Positions 12,586 to 23,631 of a stretch of 64,000 bases of DNA are shown in pieces. The stretch covers positions 16,681,336 through 16,745,335 of the forward strand of contig NC_080717.1 in NCBI RefSeq assembly GCF_019097595.1, read 5' to 3'. Made by a program: the position numbers and the translations under genes. The notes beneath the pieces are model-generated. The model did not search any database and was not told the DNA's origin. It worked only from the letters and a program-made list of their open reading frames with translations. How positions within the stretch are numbered: position 1 is the first letter of the stretch; each line of letters opens with the position of its first letter. The stretch comes from Hemibagrus wyckioides. Its lineage: Eukaryota > Chordata > Actinopteri > Siluriformes > Bagridae.

Positions 12586-15500
12586 TCATGACTGCTGCTT
12601 GTTGGCCTCCTCTTCATAGGCGTTGCCGGTGCCATTCTGGACGTAGGATGAACCGGAGCCCAATCCGTACAAATGACCACAGTATTTAGCGTCATCAATA
12701 TGATCCTCAAAAAACATCTGTAATAAGAGGAAACACTGTTGGCCACTAAGATTGCATTATATGAGAAATTAGACCTGCTTTGGCAAACACAATACATTAG
12801 CATTGGCTTTATAACTTAATTTAGCAATGGTAGAAACATTTTAAACCAAAAAGGTTTAAAGCAAGTGTTTTCACATATTGAAAACCAAACTACAGCAGCA
12901 CTTTCTGAATGACATGCAAACAAGCAAATCCTTAATGATTACTGGAATGCTCCTATATATTATCAGACACCTACCTAAGAAGGGAAACGAGTATCAGTAG
13001 ATAATAGAATTTTAGTGGAAATATTATGTCCAAGAGTAAAATGTAATGCACTTTCATCTGAATTGTCTAAAGAAAAGTTGTTTTAAGAATGAATTGTCTA
13101 AAGAATGTCTTGAAAAACCCAGATTTCTGATTCTGCTTGAAGAAAATGATTGCTTTAACATCATTAACAAATATCTAACATTTGCTCTACTGAAGCACAG
13201 TACTCGTGAGTTTTGTGTCCAGTGATGATAGTGAAATTACATGCTTTGTCGTAACAGTGTGCAAATTTCCACTTGTCTCATTTCTACCAATATATCAACC
13301 TTTACATCTCCATTTCCTCTGTTACTTATTAAACAAAATACAAGTTAGGAAGTATTCTTGCATGCAGGCTGAATCCGAACAGTTCCTGACCCACCTCTCT
13401 CATCTTAAAGAACGCCATTCCTGTGAGGAGGGAGTCTGAGCCTGCCTGATGCTGAGGCCCAATCCTCTCCAGTTCCAGCTGCTCAGCCACTTCCTGCAGG
13501 CCACCCTAAACATCATACAACCATTACTTAATACACTGCTTTCATGTGATTTAGAATTAGGTCTATAAAGCTTGGCAATACCTAACTTCTTGTACAACTC
13601 CATTAAGTTGTCTTTTGGCAACAGTAGATTCCTAAAATATATCTGCACATTTCAAATACAAAAAGTGTGCATGCCTTCAGGTTTTTACAGCTCTTCATGA
13701 GGTATTTCACATCATAGATAATAGGGAAAAATAAACGAAGAATCTCAAAGAAGTCAACTTCTTCCTCCGGCAGCTTGGAATTGGACAAGATTTTGATCAA
13801 GTATCCAAAGTCATAGCCACTAAACAGAAAATACACACACACAATTAATAATACATGAATAATCAGGTATAGTAGAAAGGTATTAGCATCTCACAGGTCT
13901 AAAAAAAAAAAAAAAAAACAAAACAAAAGAAGCATGCATTGAATTGCTGTATTTTCAAAATAACTGTAAATGTAGCAAAATGTACAGTTAAATTACCTAT
14001 GAAATGACAACCACTTGACACCTTCACAAAGCACCACACCTGAAGTCATGAGGAGCTCTGCAAAATACAGTGTCTCAATGCCTTCTTCTTCATGCTTTTT
14101 GAACTGGATACCTGATGTAGTCAGTAGCTCAATTGAATCTTGTGCATACATATCTTCCCTGAAATTGTTTTCAGACACAAGGCATTATCATCATATTTAC
14201 CACAAAATTAACACACAAGAATCTTAATATTTTCAACTGCATACTTGGCACAAGCAATCAGAATAACCACCTGCCTAACAGCTCTAATCTCTAGAGGCAT
14301 TCACACTACAAGACCTCTGAAGGCCTGTAGCAGCAGATCAAGCAGAGGTCACTGCCATTAGACATCTTTTCTATCATAACCTGTACTAACTTTTTCAGCA
14401 ATTTGTGCTACAGTAGCTCTCCTGTGGGATCAGACTTGGCAAGCAAGGACAATCAGGTCCTTACGTTTGTCCATTTTTCTTGCTTCCAAAACAACCAGAT
14501 CTGTATTATTCCCTTATTAATTTAATGAAGTAGATAAAGCTCTAGACTTCATTTTAACTATGGTATTTAGATCTGAACTCTGTTTCTGTTAACTCTCAAT
14601 ATAAAGTCCAAAGTGCTGAGACAGCTCTGATGTCAGTGAAATGCTCCATCATTAGACTGAAAAAAATCAATATTACATGTGGCCAAATCAATGATTTGGT
14701 ATGATCATTAAAAGAAAAAAAAAAATGCACTGGTAAGCCCAGGAACACCATAAAGCCTGAAAGACCATGGAAAACAACTGGGTTGGATAATAGAACATTT
14801 TTTCTGTGATTAAAAAAAAAAAAAAAACCCTCCCTAAGAACTGATTGCATGAAGATCATCCAGGCATGTTGTAGGCATATTCATCAACATTCAAGAGAAG
14901 ACTTCGCCAGAGTAAATATTTAACAAAAAGAGGAAGACCAGATTAGAGTCTGCTAAAAGTTACACAAAAAAAGCCTGAATACTTCTGGAACAACATCCTA
15001 TGAACAGATGAGAGAAACTTTAACTTGCACCTCAATGATGAGAAAAAAAAGAAGTATAGAGAAGGGAGGAATTGCTCCTGAACCAAAGCATACTACCACA
15101 ATTGTTGACAAAATGTTACTGTTGATGAAAGCAAGATGAATTCTGAAATATTCAGGACTCATTAGACGGCACTTCACACCGCAGATAGACAATGAGCCGA
15201 AGCAATCAAAGGCAAGGTAGTGTGTATGTATTTCAACTGCTGAAGGCAAAATGCCCCAAGAACAAGCAAGAATTGAAGGCGGCTGAAGTAAAGGCCTGGC
15301 AGAGCATTACCAGGGAAGAAACCCAGCATCTGGTGGTGTCTGTGGGTTCCAGACATCAGGAAGTCATTGACTGCAAAGGAGGTGTAACCAAATATTAAAA
15401 TTGACAATTAAATTACGGTCATGTTTGTCAATTACTTTTGGTCCCTAAAAAGGGGGGCACCACAAATAAAAAGTGCTGTAAATCCTACACGTTCACTCAA

Positions 15501-15992
15501 TTTGGATGTAAATAACCTTAAATTAAAGCTGAAAATCTGCATTTCGAATCTAGCATTTTAGAGCTATATATAAAATAAAAAAAGATACAACAAAACTGTC
15601 CTTACGTGAGGTTAAATCTGAAGTTAAACTGCCATGTTGAAGTTCCTGGTGGATATTCACCCTGTTCATTCATGAAGGTAAGGCCAAGCTGGATGATCTT
15701 CAACAAATCAACATTACACCGCAACAGCTGATACTGGTAGTCTGCATTACTTCTGAACTCTCCAATTGGTCTAGCGACTACACCTGGAAACTCTGTGTCC
15801 TGTAAACAAAATGAAGATTGCAAACAGATCTGACAGAAATCCGAAATACACGAAGCTACATTTAAACCGGCTTACCATTGCAATGTAGTTGTATTTTCGG
15901 ATCACCTGGCGAATCCTTTTCAGCTCTTCGTCCAGGTTACTAGCCCAAACCTCACATATTTTTTGGCTATGATCCACAGTGGCTGCGGGCAT
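12586..15992 (-). CDS. cnot7: cnot7 (CAF1), CCR4-NOT deadenylase subunit
   Basis: Catalytic deadenylase of the CCR4-NOT complex, a DEDD-type 3'-5' exoribonuclease that shortens mRNA poly(A) tails in the cytoplasm. Six coding exons on the minus strand: 15876-15992, 15606-15799, 13997-14158, 13675-13819, 13395-13505 and 12586-12717, giving 286 aa (human CNOT7 has 285). Starts [20 protein letters not shown]. The DxE metal-binding pair falls at residues 40-42 (DTEFPGVV) at the start of exon 2, and the other DEDD-region blocks ([22 protein letters not shown]) are intact. Ends [10 protein letters not shown], one Gln longer than the mammalian tail as I recall it. The intron after 13675 has a GC donor. 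A non-coding first exon ends at 16610. Confidence 0.97.
14285..14520 (-). mobile_element. Family A Tc1-like relic
   Basis: In cnot7 intron 13997-15606's downstream neighbour region, plus-strand sequence CAGCAATTTGTGCTACAGTA and the stretch TTACGTTTGTCCATTTTTCT match the reverse complement of the family A transposase N-terminal region (compare 1961-2010 and 17990-18080). A large internal part is missing. Short decayed fragment. Confidence 0.6.
14840..15560 (+). mobile_element. Tc1-like relic, right half
   Basis: Plus-strand pieces of transposase-like sequence with many stops: a [10 protein letters not shown] stretch near 15000 (where WSDET is expected), [13 protein letters not shown] near 15080 and DCKGGVTKY near 15370-15395. 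The last resembles the C-terminus common to several fish Tc1 transposases. The right end reads CAATTACTTTTGGTCCCT at 15429-15446. It sits in the cnot7 intron, ending about 45 bp from the donor of exon 15606-15799. Confidence 0.6.
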
Positions 15993-16599
15993 AGTGCCAC
16001 TTTCAGATGGAAGGCATCAAAAAAAAAAAGAAAACAAAACTCCCTTGGGAACAATTTCATAAAGTTAAATCCTATTCTCCGTTCTGACCTGGGGGGAAAA
16101 AAACAAGTTATTAGACCTGGTAGAAAAGTAAATATCAACATGTCTTTCAGCTGAATCAGTACATCACAACCTTGTGTCACTGAAAAATGTGCGGCTGTCT
16201 TACCAACACTCAAGAAATAAATGTGATACCATTAAGATTTAACATGCTGCCACAGTCACTGTACACAAACATACTGATGTACAGTACACTGTTCATTTCT
16301 TGAATGGACAATTGCTGATAAGTGATTTACTCTGCTGTCTGCACAGCAAGTTTATTCAACAAATTTGTAATCATTGATCACGTTTATATGAGAACACGCT
16401 CGTCAATAGAGGAAATGTGTGTTATTTTACTGTAAGGAGCTTCTGAAAGAGGCGAACTGGCCATATCCATAATACTCAAAAGAAACTGTATTTAAGGACA
16501 ACTAGTAGGAAAAACTAGAGGGAACTCCATACTATATCTAATTCATCTGAACTCAGTTGTCTAGCCTATTTTATGTATTTTATAACGTTATACACAACG

Positions 16600-16711
16600 C
16601 CAAACTCACCTGACGCTACCGAACAAGTAGTCTGTCAGTTCCTCGTGTATTCACTTACACTAGGAATAACCGCAGGCTTAGCAACGTAGCTGAACGAGCT
16701 AGCTCTCGTCC
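16600..16711. promoter_or_regulatory. Divergent promoter region; cnot7 non-coding first exon
   Basis: A minus-strand donor CAG|GTGAGT lies at 16610/16609, ending a probable cnot7 leader exon; it can join the acceptor at 16000 just upstream of the cnot7 ATG (15992). About 20-100 bp away on the plus strand is the ATG of the unknown gene at 16712. The layout is head-to-head, as for CNOT7 and VPS37A in mammals. Exact start sites cannot be read from sequence alone. GC-rich sequence and a CRE palindrome follow at 17155-17250. Confidence 0.55.
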
Positions 16712-18447
16712 ATGGAAAACATGGGAAAATCACACAACAACGACCCGACCTGGAGCATGCATCTCCAACTACATACAGCTCTTAATTCCAAAAACAAACC
16801 GAAAACACAGCTTCGTATCTGTGTGGACTTTGACAAGCTGGAAGCCCAAAACGTGAGTCAGGAATTGTCGTGTTTGGTGTTAGCCAACAGCTAGCGAGGT
16901 GTGTATGCTAGCCAATGCTAACTACACTGCTAGCTACTTAGCCACATAAGTTTGCTCTGCAAGTTTGGACAAGTTCACTTATTCTCACGACTTACCTCTG
17001 CTCAGTTAAGGTACATCTAAAATGTACTGATTCAGTAACACGTTGTTCTCTTTGTTTACAAAGGAGTGGGGTCTTAACGTTTAACTTTTATATAGTTTTA
17101 TTTGTCTAACACCGACATAAACAACCAGCCGCCACCTCTCAAACTCCATTACAGCCCTACGCGGTGACGCCGTGCGTTGTGATCACTGACGTCACCACGT
17201 TACGAGAACTTTGGAAACTTAAAAAGAGAGAAGATTCTCGCGCCTTCTCATAAATTCACATTCATGTTGTAGGGATTTGTAAAGTAACTCGCATTTAACT
17301 TATTTATAGATAGCTCCTCCGTATAGTGGATTTTTTGGATTAAACTGTATTCATAGACACGCTAGTCCAGAGCAGTGGTGGCTCATCAGCTCAGGGGTTC
17401 AGTCCCCATCACTGCAAGGCCCATAATCCCTTCTGCTCCAGGAGTGCTGTATCATGGCTGAAACCTGCACTCTGATCTTAGCTTCATAACATGCTGGCAA
17501 ATGTGAAGAAAAGAGAATTTCAGTGTACTGTAATGTACACTGATCAGATTTAATGTTAAATCTACCTGCCTTATATTGTGTAGGTCCATTTTGTGCCACC
17601 AAACCAGCTCTGACACATCAAGGCATAGACTCCATAAGACCTCTGAAGGTGCGCTGTGGTATCTGGCAGTTGGTATTAGCAGTACATCCTTTAAGTCCTG
17701 CAATGTGTGAGGCAGGGCCTCTGTGGATCTGACTTGTCAACACTTTTAAATCTTTGTCATGTTCCTAAAACCATTTCTGAATAATTTTTACAGTGTGAGA
17801 GGATGCCATTTTTTCCAGAGGAAAGCAATGCACACACACACACCTGGCCATCCACATGATGTAAAACAAAACATGATTATTCATACCAGGCTATTTACAT
17901 GCTTTTGGTGGTGGACAGGGGTCAGCATGGGCTCTCTGACTGGTATGTAGCTATGCAGCACTGTAGACAGCTGCAATTCACTATGTGTTCTGACACCTTT
18001 CAGTCATAAGAATTAACTTTTCTATTTGTGTTACAGTAGCTTTTCTGTGGGATGGGACCAGCTAGGCTAGCCTTCGCTCCCCACACACCTCATTGTGCAT
18101 TTGGTGCCCATGACCTTGTCGCTGGATCACCTGTTGTCTTTCCTTGGTACACTTTGGTAAGTACTAGTGTCTGATGTAACTTGGAACTGCATCATACAGC
18201 TGCAATGCATTCTCAAACTTCTTCTCTTTGATGTGATATTGAATGCCACTAAAAATAGTCACGTTTGCTGTTTTGTTTTTAGGAGCTTAAGGAACGGAGA
18301 AACCTGGTCATTACTGGCCTCATGTCTGAGACCATTGAAATTGTTTGTCCTGTTAAACACTATTGTAACTGCATTTGCACTGTCACCCTGTGCATCATTT
18401 GGAGGCTGCACATTGCTGCTGAGGATGGCCCCACTTGGACAGCCTAG
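16712..18447 (+). CDS. Unidentified two-exon gene divergent from cnot7
   Basis: Exon 1 is 16712-16852 (47 codons from ATG), ending in the strong donor AAC|GTGAGT. Exon 2 is 18283-18447, after acceptor TTTGTTTTTAG, in matching phase 0, with 54 codons and TAG. The product would be 101 aa: a polar N-terminus (MENMGKSHNNDPTWS), a basic stretch (KNKPKTQLRICVDFDKLEAQ) and a Cys-rich C-terminal part (CPVKHYCNCICTVTLC). I do not recognise a family. It occupies the VPS37A slot but does not resemble VPS37A. It could be a fast-evolving gene, the start of a longer gene or a non-coding transcript. Its intron holds a SINE and a Tc1 relic. Confidence 0.35.
17187..17194. promoter_or_regulatory. Palindromic CRE (TGACGTCA)
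   Basis: Perfect 8-bp cAMP-response element palindrome in a locally CpG-rich stretch (17155-17250, including TTCTCGCGCC). It lies about 480 bp upstream of the cnot7 leader exon and within intron 1 of the unknown gene. An 8-mer can occur by chance; function is inference. Confidence 0.3.
17371..17535 (+). repeat. tRNA-derived SINE
   Basis: Starts AGCAGTGGTGGCTCATCAGC, with box A-like GTGGCTC and box B-like GGGTTCAGTCCCC about 25 bp further, then the body (CTGCTCCAGGAGTGCTGTATCATGG split over 17434-17458) and a 3' part ending CAGTGTACTGTAATGTACAC. From memory this matches a SINE widespread in ostariophysan fish. Directly abuts the family A relic. Confidence 0.7.
17536..18166 (-). mobile_element. 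Family A Tc1-like element, antisense, 3'-truncated
   Basis: Opens at TACACTGATCAG, like the right end of the family A element at 2698 read inward. The body is the reverse complement of its transposase: for example GGACAGGGGTCAGCATGGG (17916-17934), GTGTTCTGACACCTTTC (17985-18001) and ACAGTAGCTTTTCTGTGGGA (18034-18053) align with the complement of 1961-2130. The outer end with the second inverted repeat is missing after about 18166. Confidence 0.75.
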
Positions 18448-18653
18448 AAATACATGGGATTACTGTGGATAGTATCAAGCTATTCCCTGCTCAAGTTTTC
18501 ATCTTTGAACATTTGATTACTTCAACAGAATTAATTTATGTTAAAACTATAATACATTCAGGGTTGGTACAACTTCAGGACATTATAATACTGGAAATAT
18601 CCACAGCTCGGGTGAACTTGGCACAAATATGTACATTAAAGATCTGGACTATA

Positions 18654-19927
18654 CAGTGCCCTCCACAATTGTTGGCACCCCTGGTTAAGATGTGTTCTTA
18701 GGCTTCTAATAATAATAATAATAATAATAATAATCCATTTTTTATTGCAAAAGCATAATCTCATACTGAAAATTGTAGAAAACGCTAACCTTTAACTCAA
18801 GTGAATTTAAAAAAATACAAAAAAATCCATGACTAAAAAATAATTTTTTATTTAATTACCTGTTCCACAATTATTGGCACCCCTAACAATTCCTATAAAA
18901 TAAATGTAATTGAAGCATTTTTGTAATTTTTATTGTAGTTTTTAAAGTTGATCAGAGTATCCAGAAACTTTTAATTAATAATTCATGACTTCCTGTTTCC
19001 CTAGGGTATAAATATGATGTGATACAGAGGCCTATTTCTCTTATCCACTATTCAACATGGGAAAGACAAGAGAACACCCCATTCAAGTAAGGCAGATGTG
19101 TGTCGACCTTCATAAGTCAGGCAATGGCTACAGGAAAATAGCCACTCACCTAAACCTGCCCGTATCTACACTCAGAGGAATAATTAAGAAGTTTAAAACA
19201 ACTGGAACAGTGACAAACAAGGCTGGACGAGGACCCAAGTTTATCTTGCCACCACGCACGGTGAGGAGGATGGTACGAAAAGTAAAAAAATCTCCAAAGC
19301 TCACTGTTAGAGAACTGCATCAAAGAATGGCATCTTGGGGTCACAAAGTCTCCATAACAACCATCAGATGCTATCTACATGCCAACAAGCTGTTTGGGAG
19401 GCATGCAAGGAAAAAGCCTTTTCTCACCTACAATCACAAACGTAAACGTCTGGAGTTTGCTAAGCAGTACTGGGACTTCAACAGGGACCGTGTGTTTTGG
19501 TCAGATGAGACAAAGATAGAGCTTTTTGGCAACAAACACTAAGTGGGTCTGGAGTAAAACAAAAGATGAATATGTGGAAAAGCACCTCATGCCCACTGTG
19601 AAGTATGGTGGAGGATCTGTGATGCTGTGGGCCTGTTTCTCTTCCAAAGGCCCTGGGAACCTTGTGAGAGTGCATGGCATCATGAACTCTTTGAAATACC
19701 AGGAAATCAAAACCTGATGGCCTCTGTCAGAAAGCTGAAGATGGGTCTTTCAGCAGGATAGTGACCCAAAACATGAATAATTGTATTTCAATTAAAGGAT
19801 GGATTTTTCTCTTTTTTTTGCATTGTGGTTCTATATTGTTTTTTTGTTTTTGTTTTTTAAAAATGAATTTATTAGAAGCCTAAGAACACATCTTAACCAG
19901 GGGTGCCAATAATTGTGGAGGGAGCTG
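18654..19927 (+). mobile_element. Tc1-like transposon with 59-bp near-identical ends, internally deleted (family D)
   Basis: The ends CAGTGCCCTCCACAATTGTT... and (inward) CAGCTCCCTCCACAATTATT... agree over 59 bp with three mismatches. TA flanks are at 18652-18653 and 19928-19929. A (TAA)n stretch follows the left repeat. The transposase reading frame starts normally but is frameshifted, and its C-terminal third is missing. High end identity indicates recent mobility, probably driven in trans by a complete copy elsewhere. Confidence 0.9.
19057..19776 (+). pseudogene. Tc1-like transposase, frameshifted and C-terminally deleted
   Basis: ATG 19057 opens MGKTREHPIQVRQMCVDLHK; two helix-turn-helix motifs (GYRKIATHLNLPVSTLRGII; LTVRELHQRMASWG) precede VFWSDETKIELFG, which holds the first catalytic Asp, and a stop at 19542. 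The sequence continues one frame over (KWVWSKTKDEYV... GGGSVMLWACFSSKG) to a stop near 19717. Then FQQDSDPKHE (second Asp) breaks off at about 19776 into the 3' end, so the DLNPIE block with the catalytic Glu is deleted. Confidence 0.88.
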
Positions 19928-19929
19928 TA

Positions 19930-21227
<1,298 letters not shown>

Positions 21228-22324
21228 TTAGGCAGCATTGAAGGCAGTTTTGTCCGAGTTAAGATCCTTGACTCCATCTTTATTTGAAAATGCGTTGCCA
21301 TTGCTTGAGGAATGACACTTGAAGTGAGCCTGTCCTGACTCCAGGTCTGAGCTTTTCGGTGCCTCTCCAAGCAGACTGAGAACTTTAGGACCATTGCCAA
21401 AAAATCCTCCATTGTCATCCTGAGGTATGTTGGCTAGGTTTATGTACATTGGCACATGCTTTTTCACACAGAGGCCTATCAGTGGCTCTTTTGCCAGTAC
21501 AGCCAGTTTCTACAACACAGAATTATTTAAAGATTTACTATGCACATTAAAAACACATTTGTATGAATATATCATAACAGCCATGGCTTGTAAATTTTCT
21601 TAGTGGGTCTGAGAGCCTACCTGCTCACAAATGGCCAGAACTTCTTCTAGCCGCTGAGTTTCCTCTTTCACAGCCACTAGGCACTCAAGCGCAGACTGAC
21701 GTGGGTGCAATCGTCGGTCAAACTGATTGTACAAACTCCTCCAAAACCTAAAACACAAAACACACACGACAGTATCATTGAAACAATGCTTAAATGCAGT
21801 GTGTTGTATTCTTACTCAGAAACAAACACCTTAATGCTGTCTGAAGGAAAACAGAATGCAGGTCTCTAGAACTATAATCTAAAATCAGCATCTATAGCAT
21901 CTTATGTGTTGTTTATATGTGGAAAGGAAGATTGTTAGTGTACTGAACTGCACCCTAATATGATAACTACATATTGTTTATGATCATTTCTAATTATTCA
22001 TTATTACTAGAATAATAGATTACAGTAGCCAAAGAGTCAAATACTTGCTACATATAAATCTTCTGAAAATTCTTGAAAGCATTTGTAGGGTTATTTATGT
22101 AGCAATGTGGGTTTTTTTTGCAGGTATAAAAATTAACTAATATCAGACAGTGTCACACAAAAGCTCCATTAAATATATTCAGTTAAATGTATATACACTT
22201 TATTTCTTCTGCTTATATCTACAATGTTTACACCTCCACCACACCACATATTCTTTTATAAATATATTTATTCTTATTTTCATTCTTAATGAATTATTTT
22301 CAAAATGAATTATTTTTAGTTTAC

Positions 22325-22365
<41 letters not shown>

Positions 22366-23594
22366 AAAATGTGTTGTAACACACTTGAAACAGTAGGGGG
22401 AAGTATTGGGATGTAGAACTCCTTGGGTCTGACTGTGGTCTAGTCTGAACAGAGGGTTCACATAGTCCAGTTTATTCTTCCACATATGAGGCCAGATGGA
22501 GTGAGTCTTCTCTCTAATGCTTTATACAAAAAGAAACTGGTTACTTTTTTAATAACAATAAACACACATTTTATGTCAACACTATAAATATGATTATCAT
22601 GCACAAGACAGCATGTGTATTAATTTGATAAAAAAAAATAAAAAAAATAAATTACCCCAGATGTTTTCTCTCTTTTTCACTGTTGCAAATGAAGTTGCCA
22701 TAGTGACAGGAATTAATGTGATTGTGGATGCTGATAAGCAATCTCTCATTGTATTCGAAGGCACATGGAAACTGCTCCATAAGCTGCCACACACACTCTA
22801 AAAACTGGTCAATGACAGGTGACACTTCTTTGGGATCTCCGGTTAGGTGGCTGTACCTAAATACAGAAGAATTGAAATAGACAGCGGGCCTCTTTTAGAA
22901 AACTGAAATACATTTAAACCTAAAATATTTACTGTAGTTTTTACCTATGAGAAAACTTGTGTCCAAATGAAACCCAGTCTTTTTCCATCAGCACCTGCAC
23001 ACAACACGCAGTTATAAAACATAAAGATATCATTTACAGTAAACTCGGTGGAACTTGCAAAATGTTTCATTTATTCTGACTTAATCCAGTATATATTAGT
23101 GACCTACTTATTCTATTGTGTACAACAGGAAATTACATTTTCTTTAGAAATGTGATCCAGAAACAGATCTAATCCATCCTGGAGGGCATGTTCATCTCGT
23201 TCACCCCAATGAACTTTTCTCAGAAAAGTCTATGAAACTGGCCATGCACTTCGCTGACTGATCTCCAGAAGAGTTAAAGAGTCTCAACCTGACTCAGACA
23301 CAGTAAATCCTATAAAAATACCCACAAGGCTTAAATTTGCCTAAAAAACAAACTTTTTAGAATTGCAGACAAAGTAGAGTAATATCATCCTCATTAACTA
23401 TGATCAATGATATACAGCCAGGTAGAAATTCTAAAACCTATCAGAAAAATAATAACATTATTGCTTACCATAAATCCCTTAAGAGTCCTATAATAAGGGT
23501 CAAGAAGCACACTGGCTACGGAGCACACTTGAGCTGTCCGATCCCAACCATCAGAGCAGTGGATCAAGACGCTGATGCCTTCCTCTGCCACAGC

Positions 23595-23631
<37 letters not shown>

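Noticed and set aside
16712..16852. First exon of vps37a, expected by synteny
   Set aside because: No resemblance to the VPS37A N-terminus that I know, neither the initial MSWLFPL-type sequence nor the UEV-like domain.
17371..17450. A functional tRNA gene
   Set aside because: Only box A and box B-like motifs remain; no cloverleaf, and the downstream body is SINE sequence.
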